DNA from: Anopheles merus
Taxonomy: Eukaryota; Arthropoda; Insecta; Diptera; Culicidae
Assembly (NCBI RefSeq): GCF_017562075.2
Contig: NW_024427598.1
Span: 1 to 64,000 of the forward strand
Direction of reading: 5' to 3'
DNA length: 64,000 nucleotides
Shown: positions 11,900-24,523 of the stretch, in pieces
Layout: each line of letters starts with the position of its first letter
Numbering within the stretch: the stretch's first letter is position 1
Translations under genes and position numbers: made by a program
Notes under the pieces: generated by a model
What the model was told of the DNA's origin: nothing
What the model saw: the letters and a program-made list of their open reading frames with translations, nothing else
Database searches by the model: none

Positions 11900-12222
11900 T
11901 TATTACAGGCGCAAGGAGCTAAAAAAAAAATGGCTATTCCCAGTGTTAGAAATTGATAGTAAATTTCTCCATGCTACGGTAATTTCGGGAATGTTCGGGA
12001 AGTTTTTCTCAGGAAATACAGAGACGATGGATAGAATCTTAGGAATATGTGGGTTATAGAATGATTCGAGTTGGTAGCACTCGAGAAGAGGAAAGATATT
12101 TGTGGTTGCAGATTGATTTAACAGTTGATGTTAAGACTGATCTGGACACCAGTAACTAAGTTTCTGGTGATGAACACAAGATTTATTTAGTTTTGTGTTT
12201 TTATTTGTTTTTGTTCTTGTAG

Positions 12223-15200
12223 ATGCAAGAAATGCGACCAGTACAATGTTGCTGTGCGATAAAATCGAAACTGCTAAACTCGCAACAGAATGGAAAATTT
12301 GGAAGGAAGCGTTGGAATGCTACTTTGCAGCGTACAACGTAACGGACCAAACGGAGAAAAAAGCAAAACTACTACATCTCGGAGGACCGGCACTACCGAG
12401 AGTGTTTAAAAATTTAAAAGATCATGATCATGTGTCTTTGGTTATGTTGGAACCGCGCTGGTATGACCAGGCAGTTGAAAAACTGGATGAGTTTTTCGGA
12501 CCGCAGTATCAAGCTACAACGGAGAGACGCAAACTGCGAATGATGAAACAAAAACCAGGTGAACGTTTTGCGGAATATTTGATTCGTTTAAAACAACAGG
12601 CATCTCAGTGTGGATTTGACAAGTACAGTAAAGAAGTAGCTTCAACACTGCGGGACATATACTTAACAGATGCAGTAGTTCAAGGATGTTCTTCCAATGA
12701 AGTCCGACGGAAAATTTTGCAGAAAAATTTGAAGTTTTCGGAAATCGAAGACATGGGAGTTGCGCAAGAGAGCATAGATAATCAAACAGCTGAAATGGCA
12801 GCTGGACCATCATCTGAAAAAGTGTTTAAAATCGAGCACGGCGGAAGAAAAGGAAATCCCAGAGCGGAATATAAGGGATCCAGACAAGTTGAAAACAGGC
12901 GTAATGAAAAGGCTTGTTTCAATTGCGGACGTGTAGGACACTTTGCGGCATCTTTCAATGCCCTGCTCGCGGGAAGGAATGTAGAAATTGTAAGAAACTT
13001 GGTCATTTTGAACAAATGTGCCGAAAGTTTATGGAGAAGGGTCCGACTAAACGTCAAATAAGAGCAATTGACGAATCATCAGAGGCAAAACAACCGAAAA
13101 CTGAGGAGGAAACACATAGTTCGAAAGTGTATTATGCATTCTATTCAGGGAATGAGTCAAACGTAATATCTTGTATGCTTGGAGGAGTTTCTCTTGAAAT
13201 GATGGTCGATTCAGGCGCTGATGCCAATTTAATTCCTAGTGAAATGTGGGAGGAATTAAAAAATCGGAACATAGCGGTAGTTTCATCAACGAAACGAAGT
13301 TCGAAGATCTTGAGGGCATACGGAAGCAAAAAACCACTCACAATATTAGGCACTTTTGTTGCGGAGGTTGCTGTAGGGGGCCAACGCATTCAAGCGGAGT
13401 TTTTGTGGTAGAAAAAGGACAACGTTGCTTACTGGGTGACAAGACGGCTAAGCAACTAGGTATTTTGAAAGTCGGGCTAGACATAAACAGAGTGCAAGTA
13501 GATCCGTTTCCAAAAATGAAGGGCATAACAGCAAAAATCAAGATGAATCCACAGATCATCCCGGTCTATCAGCCAATGCGACGAATTCCGATACCTTTGG
13601 AGGAGTCAGTAGATCGGAAGTTAGATGGATTGTTAAAAAGGGATATAATCGAGATAAAGACAGGCCGACGACATGGTTTCGCCATTGGTCGTAGTGGGAA
13701 AGTCAAACGGAGAGCCTCGTTTGTGTCTTGAGGATTCGCGAGACGTGACAACTTTAAACCGACGAGGGTTGTACCGTTTCAAGCGGCTGCCGTTCGGTTT
13801 GGTGACTGCTCCAGAGTTATTTCAAAAGGCGATGGATGAGACTCTATCTGGTTGCGAAGGAACAATTGGTATCTCGATGACGTGCTAATTGAAGGTCAAA
13901 ATTTGCAGGAGCATGATAAAAGGTTGAATAAGGTAATGGAATGTTTGAATTGAATTGAATGTAACAAATCTATTGAATAAATGGGTCTTTTCTATCATAT
14001 GCAGTTCTTAGTCGATTAAAAAAGTGGAATAGAATTGAACTGGGAGAAATGCCAATTGCGAGTATCGGATATAGAATTTTTAGGACACAGTCTTAATCAA
14101 GAGGGAATTATGCCATCAAGAAACAAAATTGGAAACTATCTATCGTTCCGTGAACCGCGATGTGAAACAGAAGTTCGTAGTTTTCTTGGGTTGGCAAATT
14201 ACATGAATAAGTTCGTACCGATGCTAGCCACCCTCGATGAACCCTTACGGTGATTGCTACATAAGGACACCAGATTTGGATGGACAGAAGAACACGCAAA
14301 AGCATTCAATGCCATAAAGAAAGCAATGGGGAATATTGATAACTTGGGATTTTATAAAGTCGAGGACCGAACTGCCATAATGACCGACGCTAGCGCATGG
14401 ATTGGGCGCTATCCTTATTCAGTTCGATAATAGTGACAAACATCGTGTTATCAGCTTCGCTTCCAAAGCATTAACGGACACAGAACATCGTTACTGCCAG
14501 ACTGAAAAGGAAGCACTAGGTATTATTTGGGGTGTTGAACGTTTCCAATATTATTTACTAGGTAAAGAATTTGACATATTCACGGATTGTAAGGCATTAA
14601 ACTATCTATTCTCGAAAAGATCAAACCGTGTGCGCGCATAGAAAGATGGGTATTGCGTTTACAAGCATTCGACTATAGGATCGTGTTTATGTCAGGGAAA
14701 GATAATGTAGCTGATGCATTACCTCGGCTTCCAGTACAAAATGCGATACCATTCGATGCATCAGAAGAAATATTCGTAAGAGAAGTGGCTACTCATGCGG
14801 CAAATTCTTCAGCGTTGAACTGGCGTGATATAGAAAACAGAAAGTAGACAAGACGAGAAATTCAGAAGAAGTATAACGTTATTGAACACGGGAAAAAACA
14901 CAAGAAGATAACACACGAGTACCTTGTGATTGATACAATGATATGTGAACTAGGAGGAGTTCTCTTAGAGGAGATCGAATTGTCGTACCATTAGCTTTAA
15001 GGGATAATGTGCTGAAAACAGGCCATGAGGGACACCAGGCATCACTATGATGAAAAATCATCTAAGATCTCATGTTTGGTGGCCAAAGATGGATGGACAG
15101 GTGGAACAATTTGTTAAGAATTGCCGAGGCTGTACACTTGTAGAGGCAGCAGCACCCGGAACCCTTACAACGAAATAAATTATCTGTTTCTCCTTGGCAC

Positions 15201-16096
15201 ACAATTGCCTTAGATTTTCTCGGTCCTCTCCCAGAAGGACAACATCTCCTAGTAGTAATCGATTGCTACAGCCGATTCATGCAAGTGTGTGAAATGGAAA
15301 CCACAACTACCAGCGATGTTATAAAGAACTTTCAACAATGTTTAGTCGGTACGGCATTCCAATTGCACTGAAAGCTGACAACGCGCCACAACTTAGCAAA
15401 GAATATACGGAATGGAAGGAGTTTAGTGAGGCGAATGGTATTAAACTCATGAATACCATTCCTATTGTCCTCAATCGAACGGAGAGGTCGAACGTCAAAA
15501 TCGATCAATTCTAAAACGGTTGCGTATATCCCAAGAACTTGGACGAGACTGGCGTCGGGAACTATATCAGTACCTACTAACATATCATTAACCAAGCATC
15601 CGACTACGGGAAAATCTCCGGGAGAAGATCATGTTTGTTCGACGGATCAAGGGCAAATTACCGTTATTGTCATCTTTTCAGGAGGACCGGAAGTAAGAGA
15701 TAGAGACACGTTGATAAAAGAGAAAGGGAAACATATATGATAAGCGACGGGGTGCGCAAGAAAGCTCGATCGAAGAAGGGGATGAAGTTTTGCTAAAAGA
15801 ATACGGAAAACGAACAAACTAGATACGGAGTTCAGTACCGAAGAATTTATCGTCCGTCATAACATAGGTACAGACACAATTATTAAATCAAAGGAAACAG
15901 GGAAAGAATACAGGAGAAGCTCCGCACATCTCAAAAAGATAAATGAAGCTTCTTCAAGCGGATTATTGCGGACAGATTCATCTGCAGATAACATCCTTGG
16001 TCCGAGTAACAATTCGCCTAAGACGCTATCAGAGCCTGGTTCATCCAAACGGGTGGTCCAACCTCAGTAAGACATCGTGACTACATATCATATTAG
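12223..16096 (+). pseudogene. Unit 3: broken Ty3/gypsy gag-pol
   Basis: Same domain order as unit 2. Gag is open from 12246 through the first zinc knuckle to 13061, the longest open gag in the array. Unit-specific losses of one base fall near 12243, 12959, 13403 and 13865, and others in pol. The intron-like insert is at 13933-14004 and the shared TGA at 14251-14253. Integrase motifs are still visible near 15100-15490. The stop corresponds to the TAG at 16094-16096. Not able to encode the full polyprotein as written. Confidence 0.9.
13933..14004 (+). other. Intron-like insert inside RT, unit 3
   Basis: Same GTAATG..TATGCAG insert as in units 1, 2 and 4. The exon base after the acceptor is missing here (GCAGTTCTT instead of GCAGGTTCTT), one of the unit-specific 1 bp losses. 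Confidence 0.75.
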
Positions 16097-16215
16097 CTTT
16101 TTTCACTATGATACATTTACCGTTATAAATGTTACACCTAAAGGACAAATAAAGGGCAATATGGAATTTCCACATTATGATTATACACAAAAAATATTTA
16201 TAAAAAGGGGGGGAT

Positions 16216-16380
16216 TGTAGCATATTACTTTATATATACACCTTTGGCGTTACATTGACCTTATGGAATTGGTATTTGGGTTGTCGAACCCCGAGACACA
16301 CACACAGACGAGACGCACGAAGACACGACTGACAAGATGATTCATGTACGACGACCGACAGCAGCGGACACGCTACTACA
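16216..16380 (+). repeat. LTR 4 of the array
   Basis: 165 bp, TGTAGC..GCTACTACA, after the polypurine tract. PBS starts at 16384. The last LTR in the array: unit 4 is truncated before its own 3' LTR. Confidence 0.88.
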
Positions 16381-16726
16381 ATCTGGCGACGAGGATTTTG
16401 GAATTTAACGCAGAAAAAAACAAGAAAAAAGGTGAGGAATATATAATTTTCTCCTAAAGTGAATAAAGTTAAGAGTTTATACGTGAAATAGTGTATAATG
16501 AAGCTGTGAACGTAATGGACAAGTTTGGAACAATAAGCGGGAAAAAAAGTGTGGTTATGCGAAGCGTCGTTTTCGCTAACACACAAAATGTCATCGAACC
16601 ATCGTGGAAGGTTGGAATAATAGGATTATTCTATTGTGAAAAGTTAAAATGAGCAGCATCATTAGGTAAGCGTCATTTTTACCAACATGAAGTGGCGAAA
16701 AACTAATAGTTTTCCAGGAAATGTGC

Positions 16727-17049
16727 GAGAATTGAATTAGAATTCTCCAGGTTGCTCAAAGGAGGTTGGCGGAAATCAATGGATTTCTCCACAAGTAGTG
16801 CGAGAATTGGTTCAAAATTCTCCATGTTTGTGCAAAGGAGGTTGGCGGAAATCATTGGATTTTCCAGGACAAGAGCGAGAATAGTAAGAGAATTCTCCAT
16901 GTTTTGAAAACGGAGGTTGGCGGAAATCAATGGATTTCTCAGAAAAATGCGTGAATTGTAAGAGAATTCTCCATGAAAAAAAGGAGGTTGGCAGAAATGA
17001 ATGCATTTCTCCAGCATAGGTGCGAGAATTGTAAAAGAATTCTCCATGT
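16727..17049 (+). repeat. Leader minisatellite of hairpin-forming repeats, unit 4
   Basis: Same repeat array as in the other units, with unit-specific 1 bp losses near 16751, 16860 and 16940 and one stem changed to GAGAATA. The stem pairs are otherwise kept. Confidence 0.83.
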
Positions 17050-17474
17050 TTATTACAGGCGCAAGGAGCTAAAAAAAAAAATGGCTATTCCCAGTATTAG
17101 AAATTGATAGTAAATTTCTCCATGCTACGGTAATTTCGGGAATGTTCGGGAAGTTTTCTCAGGAAAACAGAGACGATGGATGGATAGAATCTTAGGAAAT
17201 GTGGGGTATAGAATGATTAGAGTGGTAGCACTCGAGAAGAGGAAGATATTTGTGGTTGCAGATTGATTTAACAGTTGATGTTAAGACTGATCTGGACACC
17301 AGTAACTAAGTTTCTGGTTGATGAACACAAGATTTATTTAGTTTTGTGGTTTTGTTTGTTTTTGTTTTGTAGATGCAAGAAATGCGACCAGTACCAATGT
17401 TGCTGTGCGATAAAAATCGAAATCTAAACTCGCAACAGAATGGAAAATTTGGAAGGAAGCGTTGGAATGCTTCT

Positions 17475-18055
17475 CCCAAGTGCCACAAAATCCACTAAAC
17501 GACCACTAAACGGCTTCTAACGACTCAAGTTCTCTACCTAAACGGAATATAGAAAGACTTCGTTTAGCAGACGCAAAACGACTCATTCATTCTAAAAATA
17601 GCAAAAAAGCTGGTGGCGCTCTCGTGGTGGGATACCCCAACCCAGTTGAGCTTCATCGCTTGGAGGAGAGCTTTCTCATTTCCTCTGTACTGTTGTATGG
17701 TTTCGCATTGAAGTTATGCATCGCTAGAACTAGAACGGCGATACAATTGTTTAATACTAAACTCCAATGGAAACACCGTACTGAAGCAAGTGAGAATTGA
17801 GTTATGGTCGTTGGTGTTGATACCCACGTATCTGACCACACGACATTCACATAGATTTTTGCTCAGAAAGTATAAGGCTATATAGGTCATGATAAGATGA
17901 AACTTGTCGAAACACATTGCAAGAACAGGATAGCAATATAATGATGAGTTGTAATACGCCATCTATTGATCAAACCAATGAAGCTGTGGAGCTTTCATTT
18001 TTTTATATATGGATATTCCATTTTCAGTCGTTTAAGCTTAATCTGTGGCGCTGGG
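17475..18055 (+). mobile_element. TIR element A, copy a (CCCAAGTGCCACA termini), inserted in unit 4 gag
   Basis: Begins CCCAAGTGCCACA and ends TGTGGCGCTGGG, imperfect 13 bp terminal inverted repeats. Copies b (30554-31141, reverse) and c (31443-32142) share the full length. No coding capacity, so it is a non-autonomous MITE-like element. The target duplication is blurred by small indels (T-rich on both sides) and superfamily is unresolved. Confidence 0.85.
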
Positions 18056-19666
18056 TTTGCAGCGTACAACGTAACGGGACCAAACGGAGAAAAAAGCAAA
18101 ACTACTACATCTCGGAGGACCGGCACTACCGAGAGTGTTAAAAATTTAAAAGATCATGATATGTGTCTTTGGTTATGTTGGAACCGCGCTGGTATGACCA
18201 GGCAGTTGAAAAATGGATGAGTTTTCGGACCAGCAGTATCAAGCTACAACGGAGAGACGCAACCTGCGAATGATGAAACAAAAACCAGGTGAACGTTTTG
18301 CGGAATATTTGATTCGTTTTAAAACAACAGGCATTCAGTGTGGATTTGACAAGTACAGTAAAGAAGTAGCTTCAACACTGCGGGACATATACTAACAAGC
18401 AGTAGTTCAGTAGTTCAAGGATGTTCTTCCAATGAGTCCGACGGAAAATTTTGCAGAAAAATTTGAAGTTTTCGGAAATCGAAGACATGGGAGTTGCGCA
18501 AGAGAGCATAGATAATCAAATAGCTGAAATGGCAGCTGGGCCATCATCTGAAAAAAGTGTTTAAAATCGAGCACGGCGGAAGAAAAGGAAATCCCAGAGC
18601 GGAATATAAGGGATCCAGACAAGTTGAAAACAGGCGTAATGAAAACGCTTGTTTCAATTGCGGACGTGTAGGTCACTTTGCGGCATCTTTCAATTGCCTG
18701 CTCGCGGGAAGGAATGTAGAAATTTAAGAAACTTGGTCATTTGAACAAATGTGCCGAAAGTTTATGGAGAAGGGTCCGACTAAACGTCAAATAAGAGCAA
18801 TTGACGAATCATCAGAGGCAAAACAACGAAAATGAGGAGGAAACAATAGTTCGAAAGTGTATTATGCTTCTATTCAGGGAATGAGTCAAACGTAATATCT
18901 TGTATGCTTGGAGGAGTTTCTCTTGAAATGATGGTCGATTCAGGCGCGTGATGCCAATTTAATTCCTAGTGAAATGTGGGAGGAATTAAAAAATCGGAAC
19001 ATAGCGGTAGTTTCATCAAACGAAACGAAGTTCGAAGATCTTGGGGCATACGGAAGCAAAAAACCACTCACAATATTAGGCACTTGTTGCGGAGGTGCGT
19101 TTGTGTAGGGGGCCAACGCATTCAAGCGGAGTTTTTTGTGGTAGAAAACGGACAACGTTGCTTACTGGGTGACAAGACGGCTAAGCACTAGGTATTTTGA
19201 AAGTCGGGCTAGACATAAACAGAGTGCAAGTAGATCCGTTTCCAAAAATGAAGGGCATAACAGCAAAAATCAAGATGAATCCACAGATCATCCCGTCTAT
19301 CAGCCAATGCGACGAATTCCGATACCTGTGGAGGAGTCAGTAGATCGGAAGTTAGATGGATTGTTAAAAAGGGATATAATCGAGAGATAAGACAGGCCCG
19401 ACGACATGGTTTCGCCATTGGTCGTAGTGGGAAAGTCAAACGGAGAGCTCGTTTGTGTCTTGAGGATTCGCGAGACGTGACAACTTTCATAACCGACGAG
19501 GGTTGTACCGTTTCAAGCGGCTGCCGTTCGGTTTGGTGACCTGCTCCAGAGTTATTTCAAAAGGCGATGGATGAGACTCTATCTGGTTGCGAAGGACAAA
19601 TTTGGTATCTCGATGACGTGCTAATTGAAGGTCCATTTGCAGGAGCATGATGAACGGTTGAATAAG

Positions 19667-19736
19667 GTAATGAATGTTTGATTGAATTGAATGTAACAAA
19701 TCTATTGAATAAATGGGTCTTTTCTATCATATGCAG
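19667..19736 (+). other. Intron-like insert inside RT, unit 4
   Basis: Same GTAATG..TATGCAG insert, two bases shorter because of single-base losses. It confirms that the insert predates amplification of the array. Confidence 0.72.
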
Positions 19737-19822
19737 GTTCTTAGTCGATTAAAAACCGTGGAATAGAATTGAACTGGGAGAAATGCAATTGCGAGTATCG
19801 GATATAGAATTTTTAGGACACA

Positions 19823-22800
19823 GAAGATTTAACCAGAAGATTTAGAATTTTACTGCGAAGCATTGCACCGAAAATAGCTCGTATGAATACGAATATGCGC
19901 GATGCCGTCACCACTCAAGAAAGATTGCTAATATTGCTTCACTACTTAACTACAGGCCATATCTTCAGTAGCTTGCAATTGTTTTTCGGGTGTTGGTGTG
20001 ATTAGCACGGCTAAAACGGAAAATAAAATTTTTATTTGAAAAGAGACGAGGTGTCTCGTTCTTCGATTAGCAGAATTGTGAAAGAGACGAGTCTTTGCCT
20101 AATAAAGTGTTACGTTCCTATTGAAGGTATGCGTTTGAATAGTGTTTGATATATTAAAAAGTTCATGTTTCTTATATTGTGATTCATGTGTGATTATGTC
20201 ATCATACAACTCAAGGTAAACTAATATATTCGATTATTTTTTAATTCATTTTTCATTTTCATTCAAAACGGTTCAAAACATTAACACTACCTTAAAGCTA
20301 CAATAAAAATTCAAAGTCGATTCGATTCGATTATCCGGCAAACAACCGCTTTGCGGTATTGGCCTGCCTCAGGAGGTCCGAAACCGCTCACGGTCTCGCG
20401 CCTTCGTCTGCCAGTCCGTTATCCCGGCCTTAATGGCGGACGCCTCCACGCCATCTTGCCACCTCAATTTGGGGCCTACCACGCCTCCTCTGTCCTTGTG
20501 GACGGCGCCTAAAAAGACTTTACGGGCTGGGCGGGTCGTCGTTTCCATGCGTATAACATGGCCAGCCCCACGGGAGCCTGGCGAGCTTATACGCTGTACG
20601 ACAGTGAGGTCGCCGTACATCTCGTATAGCTCGTCATTATAGCGGGCTCTCCCATTGTCCTTCCACACCATACGGGCCAAGTATCCTTCTGAGCATCTCC
20701 TCTCGAACGCGGCTAAGAGGGTTTCGTCAGATTTGGACAGTGTCCATGTCTCAGAGGTATGTGAGTATGGTACTATATAGTTACTCCATAGTCCCAGCTT
20801 CGTCCGTCGCGACAGGTTCTGTGAGGTAAACTGCTTTTTCAGGCTATAGAATGACACGGTTGGCAGCCAGCATCCTTGCGCGCAACTCAGCTTCCATGCT
20901 GTTGTCGTTGCTGACCTTTGACCAAGATAGGTGAATTGTGGACGACTTCAAAAGTGCGTTCACTATCTGTACGTCACGCCTACGTAGATTCGGATTATTA
21001 TTGGTAGGTCCGCTGATGTTGCCACCATCAGTTTGGTCTTTGCCTCGTTTATCTGCAATCCGAGGCTCTCCCCCGCCTGCTCAATCCTTGGTAGGCTTCT
21101 GCTACATAGGAGAGCCGCAGACAATGATGTCTATATCATCAGCGTATGCCAGGATCTGGGTTGACTTATAGAAGATGGTTCCCGTAGTCTCACCCTCGAG
21201 TCGCGGATGGCCTCTCTAGCGCCAAGTTGAATAGGAGACAGGCAAGCCCGTCCCCCTGGCGCAGACCTTTGGTGGTAGCAAAAGGTCCTGAGAGTTTCCA
21301 TCCACCCTCACCTGGCATGTGACGTTGGTTCCATAGTCATTCTAACTAGCCTTATCAGTGTGGCCGGGGATTCCAAATGAGGCATAGCGTCGTTACGTTG
21401 TACCCTGGCTATGCTATCGTATGCGGCTTGAAGTCTATGAAGAGATGGTATGTGTCGTTTTTGTATTCAGCCATCTTCTCCAAGATCTGCCGCATGGTGA
21501 GATCTGATCAGTGGTTGATTTCCGTTTCGGAAAAAAATTCTAAATAGTTTCCTACTATCTCTATACGACGTGCGGGACAAGGCGATCCTGAAGATCAGGG
21601 AGAATATTTATATAGGCGGTATTCAACACCGTAATACCCCTGTAGTTGTTGCAGTCCAACCTGTCTCCCTTCTTGTATACGGGGTAGATGATGCCGAGAT
21701 TCCAATCACAGGCATCGATTCGCTATCCCACACCTCAGTACCATTTGATGAATCTCGTTTTCTAGTCGTGCACCTCCATTCTTGACCAGTTCAGCTGCAA
21801 TTCCGTCGGTTCCGGGTGCCTTGTTATTTTCTGGGTGGTTACTAACCAGATCTCCATCCTTGTTGCGACAGCAGGTTACCTTAGGTACGTAGGTTACCTT
21901 GTTTCGGTGACCTGCTATCGCTTGGTAAACTTCGTGTCGGTCCGTACGCCTCTCTGGTTTGCTCGAGTCCCGCATGTTTTGCTCTTCCAAAGCATGCTTC
22001 TTAGAGCGGTGAACTCGTTTCTCTTCGCGTCTGAGCCGTGAATATCCTCTGCGCATGCCCGCGTTCTATGCCGTTGCTGCATGCTCGGTATGCAGTATTC
22101 TTACGTTCGGTCATTTGTCTGCATTCATCGTCGAACCAGCCAGATTTGGTGTTGCCACGACGTGGTGGTTAGTATATTCTTGCACAGTTTATTATTTTGT
22201 TTTTAGAGCGTTCACCTCTCGCTCGTAGTTTCATATCTGTTTTCTGGTAGTAGACTCGTCTTAAAGCGGCTTTGAATTCTTTGGACAATAATGTCCCTTA
22301 GAGAGTTTTCAGCTACCGTCCACTAAACAACAATGGCTGGAGGTATCACAAAGGTTTGAGCAGCGTTGGAACTTCCCCCATGCCATTGGTGCGATGGACG
22401 GAAAGCATGTCAAAATCCGCGCTCCTGCACACAGTGGATCCGATTACTACAATTACAAAAACTTTTTTAGTATTGTGTGCTTCTAGTAATAGTGGACGCT
22501 GACTACAATTTTCTGTTCGCGGATGCGGAAGGAAAAGGAGGCATTTCGGATGGAGGAATACTTCGAAACAGTCGATTGTTTCAAAAACTGGAAAACAAGT
22601 TGTTGAATATACCTGATCCAGAGCCTTTGCGAGTACCATATAGAGTTCCAGTACCGTACTTCTTGCTAGGAGACAAGGCTTTCGCCTATACCGATTACTG
22701 CATCCGTCCATTTGGTGGAATCCATTCACCTGGAAGTTATCAGCGCATTTTCAACTATAGACATTCCCGAGCTCGAATGCCCGTTGAAAATGCGCTGGGA

Positions 22801-23106
22801 ATTGTGACAAACAAATTCGAAGTATTAAGTGGACCAATACGTCTTCCACCGGATGTAGCAAAACACGTTGTTTTAACGCCATTATATTTACACAATTTCT
22901 TGCGTAAAAGTGCTTCAAGGCATATCTACTCGCCACCATCTTCATTCGACAGAGTCGTTAACAGAAACTTGGTACCTGGCAATTGGAGAGCCAATGAAGG
23001 GTTAGCAGGTCTGCAAGGTGTTTCGTCAAGAGCACCTGATCGATTGTTGAATATTCGAACGCATATGGCACTAGACTTCAAACATATTTATAATCATTAT
23101 GGTTGA
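19823..23106 (+). pseudogene. PIF/Harbinger transposase, 5'-truncated, three exons
   Basis: Exons at about 19823-19989, 20044-20126 and 22302-23106 join with consistent codon phases. The first gives the N-terminal helical region (MNTNMRDAVTTQERLL), the second a helix-turn-helix (VSRSSISRIVKET). The third gives the nuclease core: GAMDGKHV near 22384, YFLLGDKAF near 22659, and RARMPVENALG near 22770, matching the Harbinger DDE pattern. A 2 bp slip near 22478 breaks the frame between SIV and LLVIVDAD. The true N-terminus is lost at the junction with the retrotransposon array. The family cuts and pastes DNA at TWA targets and needs a second DNA-binding protein; the MADF gene at 24524-25747 is the obvious partner. 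The 54-nt first intron has a weak donor (GTGTTG). Confidence 0.85.
20320..22290 (-). mobile_element. RTE-like non-LTR retrotransposon fragment in a transposase intron
   Basis: Read on the minus strand: a WFDDECR block (near 22150) typical of the endonuclease-RT linker, then NNKAPGTDGI (near 21800) opening the RT. Next come the RT body with LRQGDGLACLLFN (near 21230) and AYADDI (near 21140), and the C-terminal TLSKSDETLLAAFER / WQDGVEA region ending near 20369. A short (ATCGA)n tail near 20320 marks the 3' end. The 5' endonuclease is missing, as usual for 5'-truncated insertions, and the frame is broken many times. The RTE assignment rests on remembered family resemblance and is moderate. Confidence 0.75.
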
Positions 23107-24523
23107 ACTATTAATCATAATGGTCAGGTCGTTGCACAACATGTCAAATAAGAATAAGCCATTGAAATACAACGAATTTGTTTGAATTGATTTATCAACG
23201 TCATCGTCCTTAACCTTAACTAATAACATGTTGTGATATTGATGTGATATTATCTATATATTTAACATTAACCATACAAATTGACCAACACGCTGAAACA
23301 GCTACTTTTACGATGAAACTCATTGTGATTGTTTGACTCTCAAAACATGAAGACTAACATCAATAAAATCAACAGAAATATGAAATAAAATGAAATATAA
23401 CTACATTAATCGATTATAAACGGTTTATTGGCAACAGTTGATTTACAGATCAATGAAAACAAATAATTATATTAATGATTATATTAACTAGTAAAAACAT
23501 ATATAATATTTTAACATGGATGAAATATATTAGTAATATAATATTGAGAGGCTTTACTCTGGTAAACTTAGGTTCGGAGGGGAAAATAAAGTATTTAATA
23601 AAAACAACATTTGTAGAGTTGGAATGCTAGTACAATCTCGATATGATGCCGGGCGATATGAAACCATGGTCTTGGCCAAAGTGGGCAAGTTGCACGTAAA
23701 AAGGTATTAGTATGTTATAAATATACCATTTAAGACAACGCTGCTTCCGAAAACTATTTGAAATGATATCATGTAACAAGATAACACGAAAAAACATAGA
23801 GCTTTCAAAGATATATCATATAAGAACAACAACAATGTATAAAACCACGCATGAATTGTAACAAACTCAGTTGATTTTGCAACGCATGCAAAAAGATAAC
23901 TTTTTTAATATAACACATAGGGCAAAAGTTATTGAAGTAACAGAAATGGTACACGTTGGTACAGTAGCACGTTGAAAGTATGTAATTCTAGGGATAATTT
24001 CAACGGTAAATAATTTTGTGAACATATTATCCTGTATCACATGGTTATTAAACCAATGGATGAGCTTATTGCACCCCTGTTTGCATTTTAGTTATTATTT
24101 TGTATGGTCACCTTAAAACCATAAGCATTCGCCAATTGTTGCACACGACCAAATTATTGCTCATTATTGCACCACAGCAAAAACTATGCCGGTTTGATAC
24201 TATTTAATGAAAATGGTATCAAGCTACCGACTAATTTCCTTCGATTTCGAAATATGAAACTATTGAATTTCAAGGCTGTGACGGTTTTGCGCATTATTTT
24301 GCGCACTACGTGGTAGTTAGGAAAATAATTTATAATTTACAATATTTAGCCAATGGCTAAATGTTTTTTTTACATTATTATCGATAATGTAACATAATAA
24401 AACCACTTTTCAAAAAAAGAAAGAGCTAATACATTTCATATCTTAAAGTGTGCAATTAATACATTTAATAACAAAGTGTGCGGTAGATCGATTAACAGAA
24501 ACAAAAAAACAGATTATTCTTAC
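23107..24523. other. AT-rich stretch between convergent transposase and MADF gene
   Basis: No convincing coding sequence. Probably holds the 3' UTR of the transposase and the terminal exon(s) and 3' UTR of the MADF gene, but no acceptor with a continuing frame could be chosen with confidence. Confidence 0.4.

Larger units (their letters stand above)
1..19823 (+). mobile_element. Head-to-tail tandem array of one Ty3/gypsy LTR retrotransposon sharing single LTRs
   Basis: Five consecutive internal regions of the same element lie in one orientation, separated by single LTRs at 738, 5894, 11063 and 16216, with spacings of 5156, 5169 and 5153 bp. The first unit is cut by the window edge and the last is cut at 19823, where the sequence changes to a PIF/Harbinger transposase. 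Each unit runs LTR, PBS, hairpin-repeat leader, gag, protease, RT, RNase H, integrase, polypurine tract. Units differ mostly by 1-2 bp insertions and deletions, often in homopolymers. No interior unit has its own pair of LTRs, so the array grew by LTR-LTR exchange, insertion of a multimer, or a similar process rather than by independent insertions. Confidence 0.93.
17373..19823 (+). pseudogene. Unit 4: truncated and interrupted Ty3/gypsy gag-pol
   Basis: Starts with the same acceptor-ATG as the other units. After about 100 bp, gag is interrupted by a 581 bp TIR element (17475-18055). It resumes with gag and its zinc knuckles (18650-18760), protease and RT (YLDD near 19605), then the intron-like insert 19667-19736. 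It ends at 19823 just after the FLGH block, so RNase H and integrase are missing. It carries more small indels than the inner units. Clearly non-coding. Confidence 0.9.
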
